Positions 34,249 to 43,336 of a DNA stretch of 64,000 bases are shown here, one piece after another. The DNA comes from Rhodoglobus vestalii (lineage in GTDB: Bacteria > Actinomycetota > Actinomycetes > Actinomycetales > Microbacteriaceae), in the NCBI RefSeq assembly GCF_006788895.1, contig NZ_VFRA01000001.1, forward strand, positions 2,356,001 to 2,420,000. The letters are read 5' to 3'. Made by a program: the position numbers and the translations under genes. How positions within the stretch are numbered: position 1 is the stretch's first letter; the number at the start of each line of letters is the position of its first letter. The notes below the pieces were generated by a model, which did not search any database, was not told where the DNA came from, and was given only the letters and a program-made list of their open reading frames with translations.

Positions 34249-35825
34249 CCGGCAACGACCCAGCACACGATGAAGCTTCGGCGGTCCCCCAGGAACCGAC
34301 GGGAAGCGAGTTCGATGACGACTCGGAGATAACCGGTGCCGCCGAGCCGACCTCGAGTACCCGGCGCCCTGTTTCGGCACGAGCCGCAGCGCTGGTCGGT
34401 GCTCGCGTAATCGTGGGTGTGGTGGGTATTGGCACAGCGACTGCCGCAATACTGGGTGCAACCTTCCTCGATCTGCCGTCCGTGACCGCCCAAGCCCCCA
34501 ACGCAGTGATCGTGCCGGTTCCCACGGCCCAGCAACTAACGTGCCCCGGGCCGCTCTTGCGTCTGTCGGATGACTCGGGAGCAGAAGCATCGTCGGTCTT
34601 CACTCTCGGCGAAGCAACCACACGATTCTCGTCAAGCTCGGGCGCTGTCGAGCAATCGCGGGTTAAAGCCTCGGATGCCGAAACGGGCGCGGCGAACGCC
34701 GCACCGCTGGTGCTCAGTGCCGCCCCTGACACGCAGTCGCCGCAGGGCGAAGTGCGGCTGAGTGGCGCTCAAGGACAATCTGTCAGCGTCGGCGACTACG
34801 TCGGTTTCGCATCCGCAGGCTGTCGGGCTGTCGGCGGTGATAACTGGTTGGTCGGTGGAGCTACGACCACGGGGCGCACAACGCTAATTTTGTTAACCAA
34901 CCCAACGGAGGTGACCTCCACGGTCACCCTAGAGATTTTTGATGAGCAGGGTGTCGTATCTGCTGCCGGCACTTCTGGCATTGTGGTGCCACCCAATGGC
35001 CAACGGGTGCTGTCGCTTGCAGGTTTTGCGCCCGGTGTCCTGTCACCGGTGGTTCACGTCACGAGCACGGGCGGGCAGATCACAGCTGAATTGCAACAGT
35101 CGATTGTGCGGGGACTTGATCCCGGTGGCGTCGAAATTGTGGGCCCAACCCAGCCCCCGTCTCGCGCCGTCGTGATTCCAGGAATCGTGGTATCCAACCT
35201 TGAGGCGATGCAGGCGCTGCGGGGCACAGTCACCCAGACTGATGACCTGATCGCCGCGGTTCGCGTGTTTGTACCTGGTGACGAAGCGGCCACGATCGCG
35301 GCGACACTTATTCCGGCCGACGTGGCGCGGGCCCCAATAACGTTTGAGCTCGACTTGAGTGCGGGTGTGGTCACTGACATCCCGATTGAAGAACTCGCAA
35401 CGGGCGCCTACACGTTGCAGATTGAGTCTGATCTGCCGATCGTTGCGTCGGCACGCACCACCTCTGCTGTACTCACGTCGGGAAGTGTCACGGCAACAGA
35501 CTTTGCCTGGTTCACCGCAAGCCCCGCGCTCGACGACGATACCCAGTTCACCGTCGCCGCCGGCCTGAATGCGACACTCAGTGTCGTAAATCTTGGTGAG
35601 CTTCCTGCGGCCGTCACGCTCACCTCGGCTGACGGAGTCGTTCAGGAATTCACCATTGCGCCGCAGACAACGCTGCGGGCAGCTGTCTCGAACGGAACCA
35701 CCTACACGCTTGTCGCCGACACCCCCATACACGTTGGGATAACGCAGGAACAGGATGGCTTCATCGCCGCCTACACGGTCGACCCGCAAACTCCGGGCTC
35801 TTCCCCGTTGACAGTGTTTCCCTAG
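34245..35825 (+). CDS. DUF5719-family membrane-anchored extracytoplasmic protein
   Basis: A 526-residue protein with a charged cytoplasmic N-terminus (about 1-45), one membrane helix (about 50-72, ARVIVGVVGIGTATAAILGA) and a long beta-rich extracytoplasmic region. There, TTLILLTNPTEVTSTVTLEIFDEQG and VVHVTSTGGQITAELQQSIVRG mark immunoglobulin-like or jelly-roll sheets typical of DUF5719. It is translated with the GT2 protein upstream and is conserved beside it in actinobacteria, so an accessory role in the same envelope-glycan step is likely. That role is inference. Confidence 0.8.
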   Translation: MTGNDPAHDEASAVPQEPTGSEFDDDSEITGAAEPTSSTRRPVSARAAALVGARVIVGVVGIGTATAAILGATFLDLPSVTAQAPNAVIVPVPTAQQLTCPGPLLRLSDDSGAEASSVFTLGEATTRFSSSSGAVEQSRVKASDAETGAANAAPLVLSAAPDTQSPQGEVRLSGAQGQSVSVGDYVGFASAGCRAVGGDNWLVGGATTTGRTTLILLTNPTEVTSTVTLEIFDEQGVVSAAGTSGIVVPPNGQRVLSLAGFAPGVLSPVVHVTSTGGQITAELQQSIVRGLDPGGVEIVGPTQPPSRAVVIPGIVVSNLEAMQALRGTVTQTDDLIAAVRVFVPGDEAATIAATLIPADVARAPITFELDLSAGVVTDIPIEELATGAYTLQIESDLPIVASARTTSAVLTSGSVTATDFAWFTASPALDDDTQFTVAAGLNATLSVVNLGELPAAVTLTSADGVVQEFTIAPQTTLRAAVSNGTTYTLVADTPIHVGITQEQDGFIAAYTVDPQTPGSSPLTVFP

Positions 35826-35843
35826 CCAGCGACGCGAGACGCC

Positions 35844-36287
35844 CTAGAAGTGACGAAAACGGTCGGGTGCAAGCTCCCACGGTTCTTTGCCGAGGTATTC
35901 AGCCACTGCTCGGAAAACGCAGCTTTCGATGAGCATGCGTCGATGGAGTTCGTCGTCGCGGTGAAGTCGAGCCATGCGCTCGATGGGCAACCGAAACAGA
36001 ACGATGCGGTGCTCGGCGGCGACCACCTTCCAGCGGGCCACCTTTGTGCCCTCCGGACTGCTGCCCGGCATGAGCCCAATTTCAAAGCGTGCTTGGGCGA
36101 GTTCCCCCGGCCACATCTCTTTCAAGAATTGGGCGGCAGAGGCAACCGTCATTTCGAAGTTGCCGTGGCGACTGCGCAGTAACGGCAGGTGCGGCCCAGT
36201 GACGGCAGCGCGGATCCCGCGGCCGTGACGATCGCGCCAGTTGCCGCGGACATCGCGTGTCTGCACTCGCTTCGATGATCTGGCCAC
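35844..36287 (-). CDS. Conserved actinobacterial protein (Rv3259-like, annotated as metallopeptidase family in relatives)
   Basis: A 147-residue protein with a basic N-terminus and a C-terminal segment MLIESCVFRAVAEYLGKEPWEL. By position, divergent from DUF3499 and next to manB, it corresponds to Rv3259 of Mycobacterium tuberculosis. Relatives are often labelled as zincin-like metallopeptidases, but I find no HExxH motif, so peptidase activity should not be assumed. The start is GTG at 36287. Only 63 bp separate it from the divergent DUF3499 gene. Confidence 0.65.
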   Translation of the reverse strand: MARSSKRVQTRDVRGNWRDRHGRGIRAAVTGPHLPLLRSRHGNFEMTVASAAQFLKEMWPGELAQARFEIGLMPGSSPEGTKVARWKVVAAEHRIVLFRLPIERMARLHRDDELHRRMLIESCVFRAVAEYLGKEPWELAPDRFRHF

Positions 36288-36350
36288 AACGCCATTCTAC
36301 GGGCCGTAGCTGGCCCGCTCTGGGTACACAGTCGTAGGCTAGGGCTCACG

Positions 36351-36566
36351 ATGAATCAGCGCCCGTGTAGCAAGGTTTCCTGCAACGAAGAAGCAGAGGC
36401 CACCCTCACGTATGTGTACGCCGACTCAATGGCAGTGCTTGGTCCGCTGAGCTACAGCGCAGAGCCCCACAGCTACGATCTGTGCGCGCGGCATGCTGAA
36501 CGCCTCTCGGCGCCTCAGGGGTGGCAGGTCATTCGCCATGTAGTTTTGGGGAATGAACAAAGCTAA
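36351..36566 (+). CDS. DUF3499 small zinc-ribbon-like protein
   Basis: A 71-residue protein of the DUF3499 family (Rv3258c in Mycobacterium tuberculosis). Cysteines at 6 and 11 and the pair Cys45/His48 (CSKVSC, then CARH) look like one zinc site, with a short beta-strand region between them. It always sits just before the phosphomannomutase gene in actinobacteria. Here its 3' end overlaps manB by 14 bp, so the two are co-expressed. Function is unknown. Confidence 0.88.
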   Translation: MNQRPCSKVSCNEEAEATLTYVYADSMAVLGPLSYSAEPHSYDLCARHAERLSAPQGWQVIRHVVLGNEQS

Positions 36567-37977
36567 TCCCATCGATCTCACCCCCTTCATCAAGGCCTAC
36601 GACGTTCGCGGTCTTGTTGGTTCTCAGCTCACCGATGGCGTGGTTGAGGCACTCGGGGCAGCCTTCGTCGACGAGGTGGATGCCGCAGGCAACGAGATCA
36701 TCGTCGGTCACGACATGCGAGATTCCTCACCGGGTTTCGCGGCAGCATTTTCGGCGGGAGCGCGCGCTCGCGGCGCAAATGTGGTCATGATCGGGCTGTG
36801 CTCGACCGATGAAACCTATTTTGCTTCCGGATCGATGAATGCACCTGCCGCAATGTTCACGGCCAGCCACAACCCGGCGACCTACAACGGCATCAAGTTC
36901 AGTCGGGCGGGCGCGCAGGGCATCAGCTTCAACACCGGCCTCAAGGCGATTCGTGATCGCGCCCAGGCCTACCTCGCCTCGGGTATCGGCCCGGTCGCAC
37001 AGCCCGGTTCCGAGCGCGAAGTTGATGTGCTTGCCGGCTACGCCTCGTATCTGCGTGAGCTCGTCGATCTCAGCGGGATTCGACCGCTGCGCATTGTTGT
37101 GGATGCCGGCAACGGCATGGGCGGGTTGACAGTACCGGCGGTGCTCTCAACCGCAGCCGGGCTCCCCGAATTGCCGCTCGAAATTATTCCGCTGTATTTT
37201 GAACTCGATGGCACCTTCCCCAATCATGAGGCCAACCCGCTCGAACCAGCCAATATTGTTGATCTGCAGAAGGCAGTAGTCGAGCACGGTGCCGATGTCG
37301 GGCTCGCCTTCGATGGCGATGCCGACCGCTGTTTCGTGGTCGATGAGCGCGGAAACCCGATGACCCCTAGTGCGGTGGCGGCGGTGGTGGCGCTGCGGGA
37401 AATTCGGCGGGTGCGGGCGTCGCAGCCGGAGGGCGCCATCCACGTCATCCACAATCTGATTACTTCGCGCATTGTCGAGGAGACGATCAAGAATGCGGGG
37501 GCTATTGCCGTGCGCACCCATGTTGGTCACTCGCTCATCAAAGACCAAATGGCGGCCACGGGCGCCATTTTTGGTGGTGAGCACTCCGCGCACTACTACT
37601 TCCGCGATTTCTGGGGCGCCGACAACGGGATGCTCGCTGCCATGCACTTGCTTGCCGAGTTTGGTTCGCAGCAGCAGCCCCTTTCGGTACTCTCCGAGCG
37701 CTTTTCGCCCTATGCCACTAGCGGCGAGATCAATTCCGTGGTTGAGGATGTTCCGGCGGCGACTGCCCGCATCCGTGCAGCTTTTGCGAACGAGGCAGAA
37801 TTCGACGAGCTCGACGGTCTCACGGTTACCGGAATCACCGACGATGATGAGGCGTTCTGGTGGTTCAACGTGCGCCCATCGAACACGGAACCCCTACTGC
37901 GGTTGAACGCTGAGGCGGGCTCGGAGGGGCAGCTGCACACAATTCGTGACCGTGTGCTTGCCCTTATCCGCGGTTAG
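36553..37977 (+). CDS. manB: Phosphomannomutase/phosphoglucomutase
   Basis: A 474-residue alpha-D-phosphohexomutase converting mannose-6-phosphate to mannose-1-phosphate for GDP-mannose. The phosphoserine loop is FTASHNPATYNG (Ser105), the magnesium site DGDADRC (254-260), the sugar-ring loop GGEHSAH, and the phosphate-binding loop RPSNTEP near the C-terminus; all four are intact. The start overlaps DUF3499 by 14 bp. With manA (23901) and the gmd pair it ties this block to the glycan locus upstream. Its last 14 bp overlap the convergent RDD gene. Confidence 0.95.
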   Translation: MNKANPIDLTPFIKAYDVRGLVGSQLTDGVVEALGAAFVDEVDAAGNEIIVGHDMRDSSPGFAAAFSAGARARGANVVMIGLCSTDETYFASGSMNAPAAMFTASHNPATYNGIKFSRAGAQGISFNTGLKAIRDRAQAYLASGIGPVAQPGSEREVDVLAGYASYLRELVDLSGIRPLRIVVDAGNGMGGLTVPAVLSTAAGLPELPLEIIPLYFELDGTFPNHEANPLEPANIVDLQKAVVEHGADVGLAFDGDADRCFVVDERGNPMTPSAVAAVVALREIRRVRASQPEGAIHVIHNLITSRIVEETIKNAGAIAVRTHVGHSLIKDQMAATGAIFGGEHSAHYYFRDFWGADNGMLAAMHLLAEFGSQQQPLSVLSERFSPYATSGEINSVVEDVPAATARIRAAFANEAEFDELDGLTVTGITDDDEAFWWFNVRPSNTEPLLRLNAEAGSEGQLHTIRDRVLALIRG

Positions 37978-38824
37978 CGGGAAACCCGCGGGGAACGCTG
38001 GTGAGTGCCGGCCCCAAGGTATCGAGCCTGGTTTTTTCTCCCGCAAGAGCGACGGTCTCCCGCTGTCTCCGCAGAGCGTTGACCGCCGAGAGAAATATCT
38101 CCGGCTCGACCGGGGGCAACGGCGATACGTAGGCGGAGGCTTCGCTGGCCAGGCTGGCGGCATGCTGTCGACGCATCACAGCGGTATAGCCGGGTGCGGC
38201 AACCAGAAAGTGCGAGATGCGGCGGGCTAGAACATCCGGCATCTTGGCAACATCAGCGGTGCTTGCCCACTCCGACAGCTGTCCGGGGAGTTGCACAACA
38301 GGGTTGGCGAGTTTGGTGACGCGCTCGTATTGGCTGTACGTTCCGGCCACTAGATCTCCGAGGCGCTGTGCACGGGTATTGAGCAGCCCGACAATTGCGG
38401 CGAACCCGCCGACCGTCATAAAGATTTCGAGTACCCCAATCAGTGCGCGGATGAAGGCATGGCGAAACCCGATCGCGCCGCCATCGTTGCGAACGATGCG
38501 CGCTCCGATCGCGAGTTTGCCGAGTGATTTGCCGCGGCTCAGAGTCTCAACAGCGGTGGGAATCACAACGAGGCAAATCACTAGGGAACTTACCGTCAGG
38601 GCCTGCCCAATGGCGGTATCGAGGCCGGCATTCGTGGCAAACGCAAACGATCCGATCAGGAGGCCGACGAGGGCTGCGCCGTAGACAAGAAAGTCGATGA
38701 TCGAACCGGCCGCCCGCAGCACAAAACTTGCTGAGTGGAGCTCTAACGCCACAGCTTCGCCGGTGACTAGCTCGTCTGGTTCATCGTCGTACGCGAGTGT
38801 GTTGCTTAATTGTGGGCTCGGCAT
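37964..38824 (-). CDS. RDD-family membrane protein
   Basis: A 286-residue protein. After a short acidic leader comes LVTGEAVALELHSASFVLRAAGSIIDFLVYG, with the Arg/Asp of the RDD family in LRAAGSIID. Two or three more membrane segments follow, with SRGKSLGKLAIGARIVRNDGG between them, then a soluble tail of about 120 residues. The long frame to 38983 is rejected because it runs antisense through the neighbouring SpoIIM-like gene. The start codon is only 16 bp from the divergent SpoIIM-like start. RDD, SpoIIM, DUF58, MoxR and DUF4129 genes commonly cluster in actinobacteria; their joint function is unknown. Confidence 0.87.
   Translation of the reverse strand: MPSPQLSNTLAYDDEPDELVTGEAVALELHSASFVLRAAGSIIDFLVYGAALVGLLIGSFAFATNAGLDTAIGQALTVSSLVICLVVIPTAVETLSRGKSLGKLAIGARIVRNDGGAIGFRHAFIRALIGVLEIFMTVGGFAAIVGLLNTRAQRLGDLVAGTYSQYERVTKLANPVVQLPGQLSEWASTADVAKMPDVLARRISHFLVAAPGYTAVMRRQHAASLASEASAYVSPLPPVEPEIFLSAVNALRRQRETVALAGEKTRLDTLGPALTSVPRGFPANRG
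37977..37989. terminator. Small GC hairpin at the manB/RDD convergent ends
   Basis: GCGGG (37977-37981) pairs with CCCGC (37985-37989) around AAA, at the shared 3' ends of two convergent genes. It could act in both directions. The stem is only 5 bp and there is no T-run. Confidence 0.35.
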
Positions 38825-38840
38825 GACATCATTTAAGCAG

Positions 38841-39836
38841 ATGGATCTCGACTCGTACTCAGCCGCGCATCGCGAAGACTGGGATCGTCTTGCCCAATTG
38901 GGGTCGCAACGCCGGCTTTCCGGCGATGAGGTTGATGAACTCATTGACCTGTACCAGTCGGGCGCGACCAATCTTTCAGCCATGAAGACCAGCTCCGGGC
39001 AGTCAGTTCAGGCGGATCGCTTGTCGCTGACTCTCAGCCGGGCGCGGCTGCGCTTCACTGGCGCATCCGCAAACCTGTTGAGTCAGTTGCCGCAATTCTT
39101 TGTGGTCCAGTTACCTGCCGCCCTGTATCGGGTGCGCTGGATGTCGTTGGCGTTGGCTGCGGCCACCTGCGTCGTGGGATTTCTTTTTGCCTGGTGGGCA
39201 ATCTCTAATCCGCAGGTGCTGGCCAATTTCGGCAGTCCCGCCGAGCGGGAGGCTCTTGCTCGTGACGACTTCGTCGGTTATTACTCAGAGTTTTCGGGTG
39301 GGTCATTTACGGGCTTCGTGTGGACCAATAATGCCTGGATTGCCGCACAGTGCATCGCTTTCGGGATCATCGGCGTCTACGTGCCCTACTTACTGTTCAA
39401 CACTGCCCAGCAGCTCGGGTTTACTGCCGCGATCATGAACGAGTTTGATCGTCTCGATGTTTTCTTTCTCTACATCGCGCCGCACGGCCAACTTGAGCTG
39501 TACGCAATCTTCGTTGCCGCAGCAACGGGGGTCATGATTTTCTGGTCGTGGGTGGCGCCGGGAGCTCGAACTCGGGCACAGGCACTGGCAGAAGACGGTC
39601 GCGCGTTGTTTACGATCGTTGTTGGCCTGATTCTTGCCCTGCTCGTTTCGGGCGTCATTGAGGGGTATGTGACGCGTCAAGACTGGCCGTGGCCGATTAA
39701 GATCGGCATTGGCACTGTCGCCCTTGCCGGGTTCTTGGCGTACCAGTGGATTCTGGGCGGCCGCAGCGTTCGTGCTGGAAACACGGGAGATCTCAGCGAG
39801 TTTGATGCCGGGGCCACCCACGTCGTCGCCGATTAG
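38841..39836 (+). CDS. Stage II sporulation protein M-like membrane protein
   Basis: A 331-residue SpoIIM-family protein. The N-terminus MDLDSYSAAHREDWDRLAQL, with LSGDEVDELIDLYQ after it, is the usual opening in actinobacteria and fixes the start at 38841, not at 38697 or 38823. About five membrane segments follow, with NNAWIAAQCIAFGIIGVYVPY and APHGQLELYAIFVAAATG as landmarks. The organism shows no sign of sporulating; in non-sporulating actinobacteria this family goes with MoxR/DUF58 operons. There is no room for a full promoter between it and the RDD gene, so its promoter must overlap the RDD coding region. Confidence 0.88.
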   Translation: MDLDSYSAAHREDWDRLAQLGSQRRLSGDEVDELIDLYQSGATNLSAMKTSSGQSVQADRLSLTLSRARLRFTGASANLLSQLPQFFVVQLPAALYRVRWMSLALAAATCVVGFLFAWWAISNPQVLANFGSPAEREALARDDFVGYYSEFSGGSFTGFVWTNNAWIAAQCIAFGIIGVYVPYLLFNTAQQLGFTAAIMNEFDRLDVFFLYIAPHGQLELYAIFVAAATGVMIFWSWVAPGARTRAQALAEDGRALFTIVVGLILALLVSGVIEGYVTRQDWPWPIKIGIGTVALAGFLAYQWILGGRSVRAGNTGDLSEFDAGATHVVAD

Positions 39837-39847
39837 CGGCGACTGAG

Positions 39848-41140
39848 CTACAGCTTGCCTGCCGCTTTCAACGCGATGTAATGATCGGCAAGAGCGAGCG
39901 GCAACTCGGTCGGTCGCCGAGATACCACCGAAGCTCCGAGCTGGTTAATTGCTGTGGCCACTCGTGACTGATCGAGCAGAGCGCGTTCCGCAGCGCCGGC
40001 CTGGTAGACAGCATCACGGTGGGAGCGATCGCGGGTGGCCTCCGCAATCGACGGATCTGTGACGGATGCCACCACAACCGTGTGTTTGGTGGTGAGCTGG
40101 GGGAGCATGGCGAGTAGTCCACGGCTCGCGCCCGGAGAGTCGGCTGTTGTGGCCAGCACAACGAGCGCTCGCTGAGAAGTGGCTTGACGCACCAGCCCCG
40201 GTACAGAGTTCCAGTCCATTTCAATGAGTTCTGGTTGCACCGGTGCCATACTGTTGACCATTTTCGAGAGCAGGTCAGGACCACTGGCTCCCTGCACTCT
40301 GGCGCGAACACGACGGTCATAGATTATGAAATCGACGTGATCCCCAGCGCTGGAGGCGAGAGCAGCCAACAGCAGGGCTGATTCGAAAGCGGTATCGATT
40401 CGCGGCTCGTCATCGATGCGTGCCGCGGAGGTGCGGCCACTATCCACCACAATAACTACCCGCCGGTCACGTTCGGGGCGCCACGTGCGAACGACGATTT
40501 CGGAACGTCGTGCTGTTGCCCGCCAGTCGATGGAACGCACGTCATCGCCGCGAACATAATCCCGCAGGCTGTCGAATTCGGTACCTTGACCGCGAATCAT
40601 GACACTCGTTGCCCCATCAAGTTCGCGCAGTCGGGCCAACCGCGAGGGGAGGTGTTTGCGCGAGTTGAAGGGGGGTAACACCGTGAATGATCCGGGTACT
40701 GAGATGGTTGTCTGGCGGGCGATTAGCCGAAGTGGTCCGTAGGACCGCACGGTGACGTGCGCTGCCTCACGGGTTCCCCGCCGCAGGGGCGTGAGCACGG
40801 TGGTGAGCTCTCGACGCTCACCTGCGGGTACTGACAGTGGTGCACGGTTGGTGTGAGCGCCAGCGGAGGGTTGCCATCCATCGCGCACAATGGAGCGCAG
40901 CCGGCGTCTAGACGGGTTACTGATCCGGAGTGTCGCGCTTGCGGTCTCACCAAGCCGCAATCGTTCGGGGGAGGTGCGTTCGAACCGCAGTGAGCGTGCC
41001 GACACAGCGAAAGCCATATCGATGAACCCCACAGCGATCGCGCCCGTTAGCCAGAAGACCAGCACTATGGGTTCGCCGGTGGTGATGATCGGAACGATGC
41101 CGAACGCCACGAGTATTACGAACCATCCAGAAAGCGCCAT
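39848..41140 (-). CDS. DUF58-domain protein
   Basis: A 430-residue protein. Two N-terminal membrane helices (about 5-45) precede a beta-rich segment, then the DUF58 core: FDSLRDYVRGDDVRSIDWRATARRSEIVVRTW (about 190-221) and RRVVIVVDSGRTSA. The latter begins a von Willebrand factor A-like fold with a DxGxTS-type metal site (DSGRTSA), the first Asp of MIDAS being kept. DUF58 proteins work with MoxR ATPases, whose gene is 2 bp upstream. They are thought to act as a chaperone-like pair for envelope or metal-dependent proteins; the client is unknown. Confidence 0.9.
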   Translation of the reverse strand: MALSGWFVILVAFGIVPIITTGEPIVLVFWLTGAIAVGFIDMAFAVSARSLRFERTSPERLRLGETASATLRISNPSRRRLRSIVRDGWQPSAGAHTNRAPLSVPAGERRELTTVLTPLRRGTREAAHVTVRSYGPLRLIARQTTISVPGSFTVLPPFNSRKHLPSRLARLRELDGATSVMIRGQGTEFDSLRDYVRGDDVRSIDWRATARRSEIVVRTWRPERDRRVVIVVDSGRTSAARIDDEPRIDTAFESALLLAALASSAGDHVDFIIYDRRVRARVQGASGPDLLSKMVNSMAPVQPELIEMDWNSVPGLVRQATSQRALVVLATTADSPGASRGLLAMLPQLTTKHTVVVASVTDPSIAEATRDRSHRDAVYQAGAAERALLDQSRVATAINQLGASVVSRRPTELPLALADHYIALKAAGKL

Positions 41141-41142
41141 TG

Positions 41143-42099
41143 TTAGATCGGAACCTGCACTTGTTGCACAATCGATCGCAGAATGACATCCGAGGAGACA
41201 CCTTCAAGCTCGGCTTCTGGTCGCAACTGAATGCGATGGCGAAGCACCGGCAGCACCATGCTCTGAACATGGTCAGGGGTAATTGAATCGGCGCCAGTGA
41301 GCCAAGCCCAGGCCTTTGCGGCGGAGATGAGCGCGATCGCGCCACGGGGGCTCACGCCAAGCTTTACCGACGGGCTGTGACGTGTTGCCCGCGCAAGGTC
41401 GACAGCGTAGGCGATGACATCGGGGCTTGCCCCCACCTGAGCCACAGCGGCTTGCGCGGAAGCGAGCATGGCAGCATCGAGCACCGGGGTAACCCCGGCA
41501 GCGGCGAGGTCGCGGGGGTTGAAGCCCGCAGCATGGCGTGTGAGCACTTCGATCTCAGCATCGCGCTCGGGAAGATCGAGCACGAGCTTGAGCAGGAAGC
41601 GGTCAAGCTGGGCTTCGGGCAACGTATAGGTGCCCTCGTATTCGATGGGGTTCATCGTTGCAGCCACCATGAACGGCACGGGCAACTTCAGTGACTGTCC
41701 GTCGACAGAGACTTGCCGCTCTTCCATCGCCTCGAGCAGCGATGATTGCGTCTTGGGCGGTGTGCGGTTGATCTCATCTGCCAGAAGAATGTTCGTGAAC
41801 ACTGGCCCTTTGCGAAACTCGAACTCACCCGATTTGGAGTCGTACACCAGCGAACCGGTGACATCGCCGGGCATCAGGTCCGGGGTGAATTGCACTCGTT
41901 TGGTGTCAAGCTGCAGCGCTCGGCTGAGGGTGCGGACCAGGAGCGTTTTTGCGACACCGGGAACGCCCTCAAGCAGTACGTGACCGCCCGTGAGTAGCGC
42001 GATGGTGAGCCCGGTGACCGCAGCATCCTGACCGACAACGGCCTTGCCTACTTCGGTGCGGAGTTGAGTGAATGCGTGCCGCAGTTGCTCGTCAGTCAT
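41143..42099 (-). CDS. MoxR-family AAA+ ATPase
   Basis: A 318-residue AAA+ protein of the MoxR branch. It has VVGQDAAV at the N-terminus, Walker A GVPGVAKT (45-52), Walker B ILLADEINRTPPKTQSSLLEAM, and sensor 1 in VAATMNPIEYEGTYTLPEAQLDRF. A C-terminal lid domain with GVSPRGAIALISAAKAWAWL follows. It should form a hexamer that remodels a partner, normally the DUF58 protein encoded 2 bp downstream. It is the fourth gene of a minus-strand run beginning at 45218. Confidence 0.94.
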   Translation of the reverse strand: MTDEQLRHAFTQLRTEVGKAVVGQDAAVTGLTIALLTGGHVLLEGVPGVAKTLLVRTLSRALQLDTKRVQFTPDLMPGDVTGSLVYDSKSGEFEFRKGPVFTNILLADEINRTPPKTQSSLLEAMEERQVSVDGQSLKLPVPFMVAATMNPIEYEGTYTLPEAQLDRFLLKLVLDLPERDAEIEVLTRHAAGFNPRDLAAAGVTPVLDAAMLASAQAAVAQVGASPDVIAYAVDLARATRHSPSVKLGVSPRGAIALISAAKAWAWLTGADSITPDHVQSMVLPVLRHRIQLRPEAELEGVSSDVILRSIVQQVQVPI

Positions 42100-42157
42100 A
42101 TCTCGATTCTTCTCTATCTCTGGCTGGGTGGTGCTCTGGTCTGGGTGGTGGTCAGTA

Positions 42158-43336
42158 TTAGGTGGGGCGGATCGCGCGCTCTACACGCTGTTCAAGCGAG
42201 AGCAGTTCATCCGAAAGTGCCAGCAACTCCCCGTCGCTGGTGGGGCTGGCATCAACCAGCAGCGTCCGCAGCTGTGCGACGGGTTGAGTGATGAGGGGCC
42301 CAATTCGGTTGATGACGTCGTCGACGGATGCTGTGCTCGCCATGCCACACAGCGCGGCCAGTCGCCGCAATGATCCAATGCGCAGCGCGTCGAGCGTGTG
42401 AAGTCGCGCCGCAGTTTTTTCATACAGCCGAGCACGGCCCTGCATTGTTTCGCTTGAGCGCACGGTCACGGGCAGTTTCTCGATGACGAGAGGCCCAAAT
42501 CTGCGGCCTCGCCATAGTGCCGCCGTCAGAAGGGTAAGAATGGTGAGCCACACTGCGGGAAGCACCCAGTCTGGTGCGAGCTCGTCAAAGGTTTGAACCT
42601 CACCGCTCCCGGAAACATCCACAAAGCTGGGCGTGTACCAGATGAGCGAATCGTGTTGGCCGAGCAGCTGGAGGGCAAACGCGGCGTTATCGGCCAGCGC
42701 GATGTCGCCATTGGTGAGGGCATCGGTTGCGCCGATCAGCAGCAGCTCGGTCGTGCCTCGATTAAGGGAGATGAGGCCAAAACCGTCGTCGTCGTTTCCA
42801 TAGCAGGCGGTGGCGTCGGCATCGGTATCGATGACGCGAAGATTGGACGGGCCCGCCGTGATTTCTGCGGCTGTTGGTACGAGGGGTGGCGCGCAGGCTG
42901 TCGTTACGGTGCCGCTGCTGGCGCCAGCCTGCGCAACCTCGGGCGCGACGGCAAGGAGAGCCGCAAGGTCGGGTTCTGCGAGTACGACTGTGCGGGCAAG
43001 TCCGGCTGCCTCTTCAACCTGGCTGTCGGTGAGATAGCCCTCAAAGTTGCTGAAGAAAAGGGTGCTCTCACCGGTTTCGGCAATGGCCTCCCGAGTGTCA
43101 TTCAGGGAGGCAGTGACCGTCACCTCAACGCCTTGATCACGCAACACCTCGGCGAGTGCCAGCGTTCCGGATTCACGGGGGCTTGTGGGATCGAGGGGTG
43201 GGCCCTCGACTGCTGTTCCTACCGTGGTCAAGCTCACCAGTGCCACGCTGAGCAGGAACGCGGCGGCGATGATCCAGAAGAGTGCACGCTTGAGAGTGGT
43301 GCGGATGCGGGGGGTGATGACGGTTGGTGTGCTCAC
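42158..43336 (-). CDS. DUF4350-domain membrane protein
   Basis: A 392-residue protein. It has an N-terminal membrane helix (about 12-35), then the DUF4350 motif DPTSPRESGTLALAEVLRDQGVEVTV (about 50-75), an extracytoplasmic GATase-like fold, a second helix near residue 270 (WVLPAVWLTILTLLTAAL) and a helical cytoplasmic tail. The start is GTG overlapping the DUF4129 stop (GTGA). DUF4350 proteins are regular members of MoxR/DUF58/DUF4129 clusters and may bind a ligand outside the membrane. That is family-level inference. Confidence 0.85.
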   Translation of the reverse strand: MSTPTVITPRIRTTLKRALFWIIAAAFLLSVALVSLTTVGTAVEGPPLDPTSPRESGTLALAEVLRDQGVEVTVTASLNDTREAIAETGESTLFFSNFEGYLTDSQVEEAAGLARTVVLAEPDLAALLAVAPEVAQAGASSGTVTTACAPPLVPTAAEITAGPSNLRVIDTDADATACYGNDDDGFGLISLNRGTTELLLIGATDALTNGDIALADNAAFALQLLGQHDSLIWYTPSFVDVSGSGEVQTFDELAPDWVLPAVWLTILTLLTAALWRGRRFGPLVIEKLPVTVRSSETMQGRARLYEKTAARLHTLDALRIGSLRRLAALCGMASTASVDDVINRIGPLITQPVAQLRTLLVDASPTSDGELLALSDELLSLEQRVERAIRPT

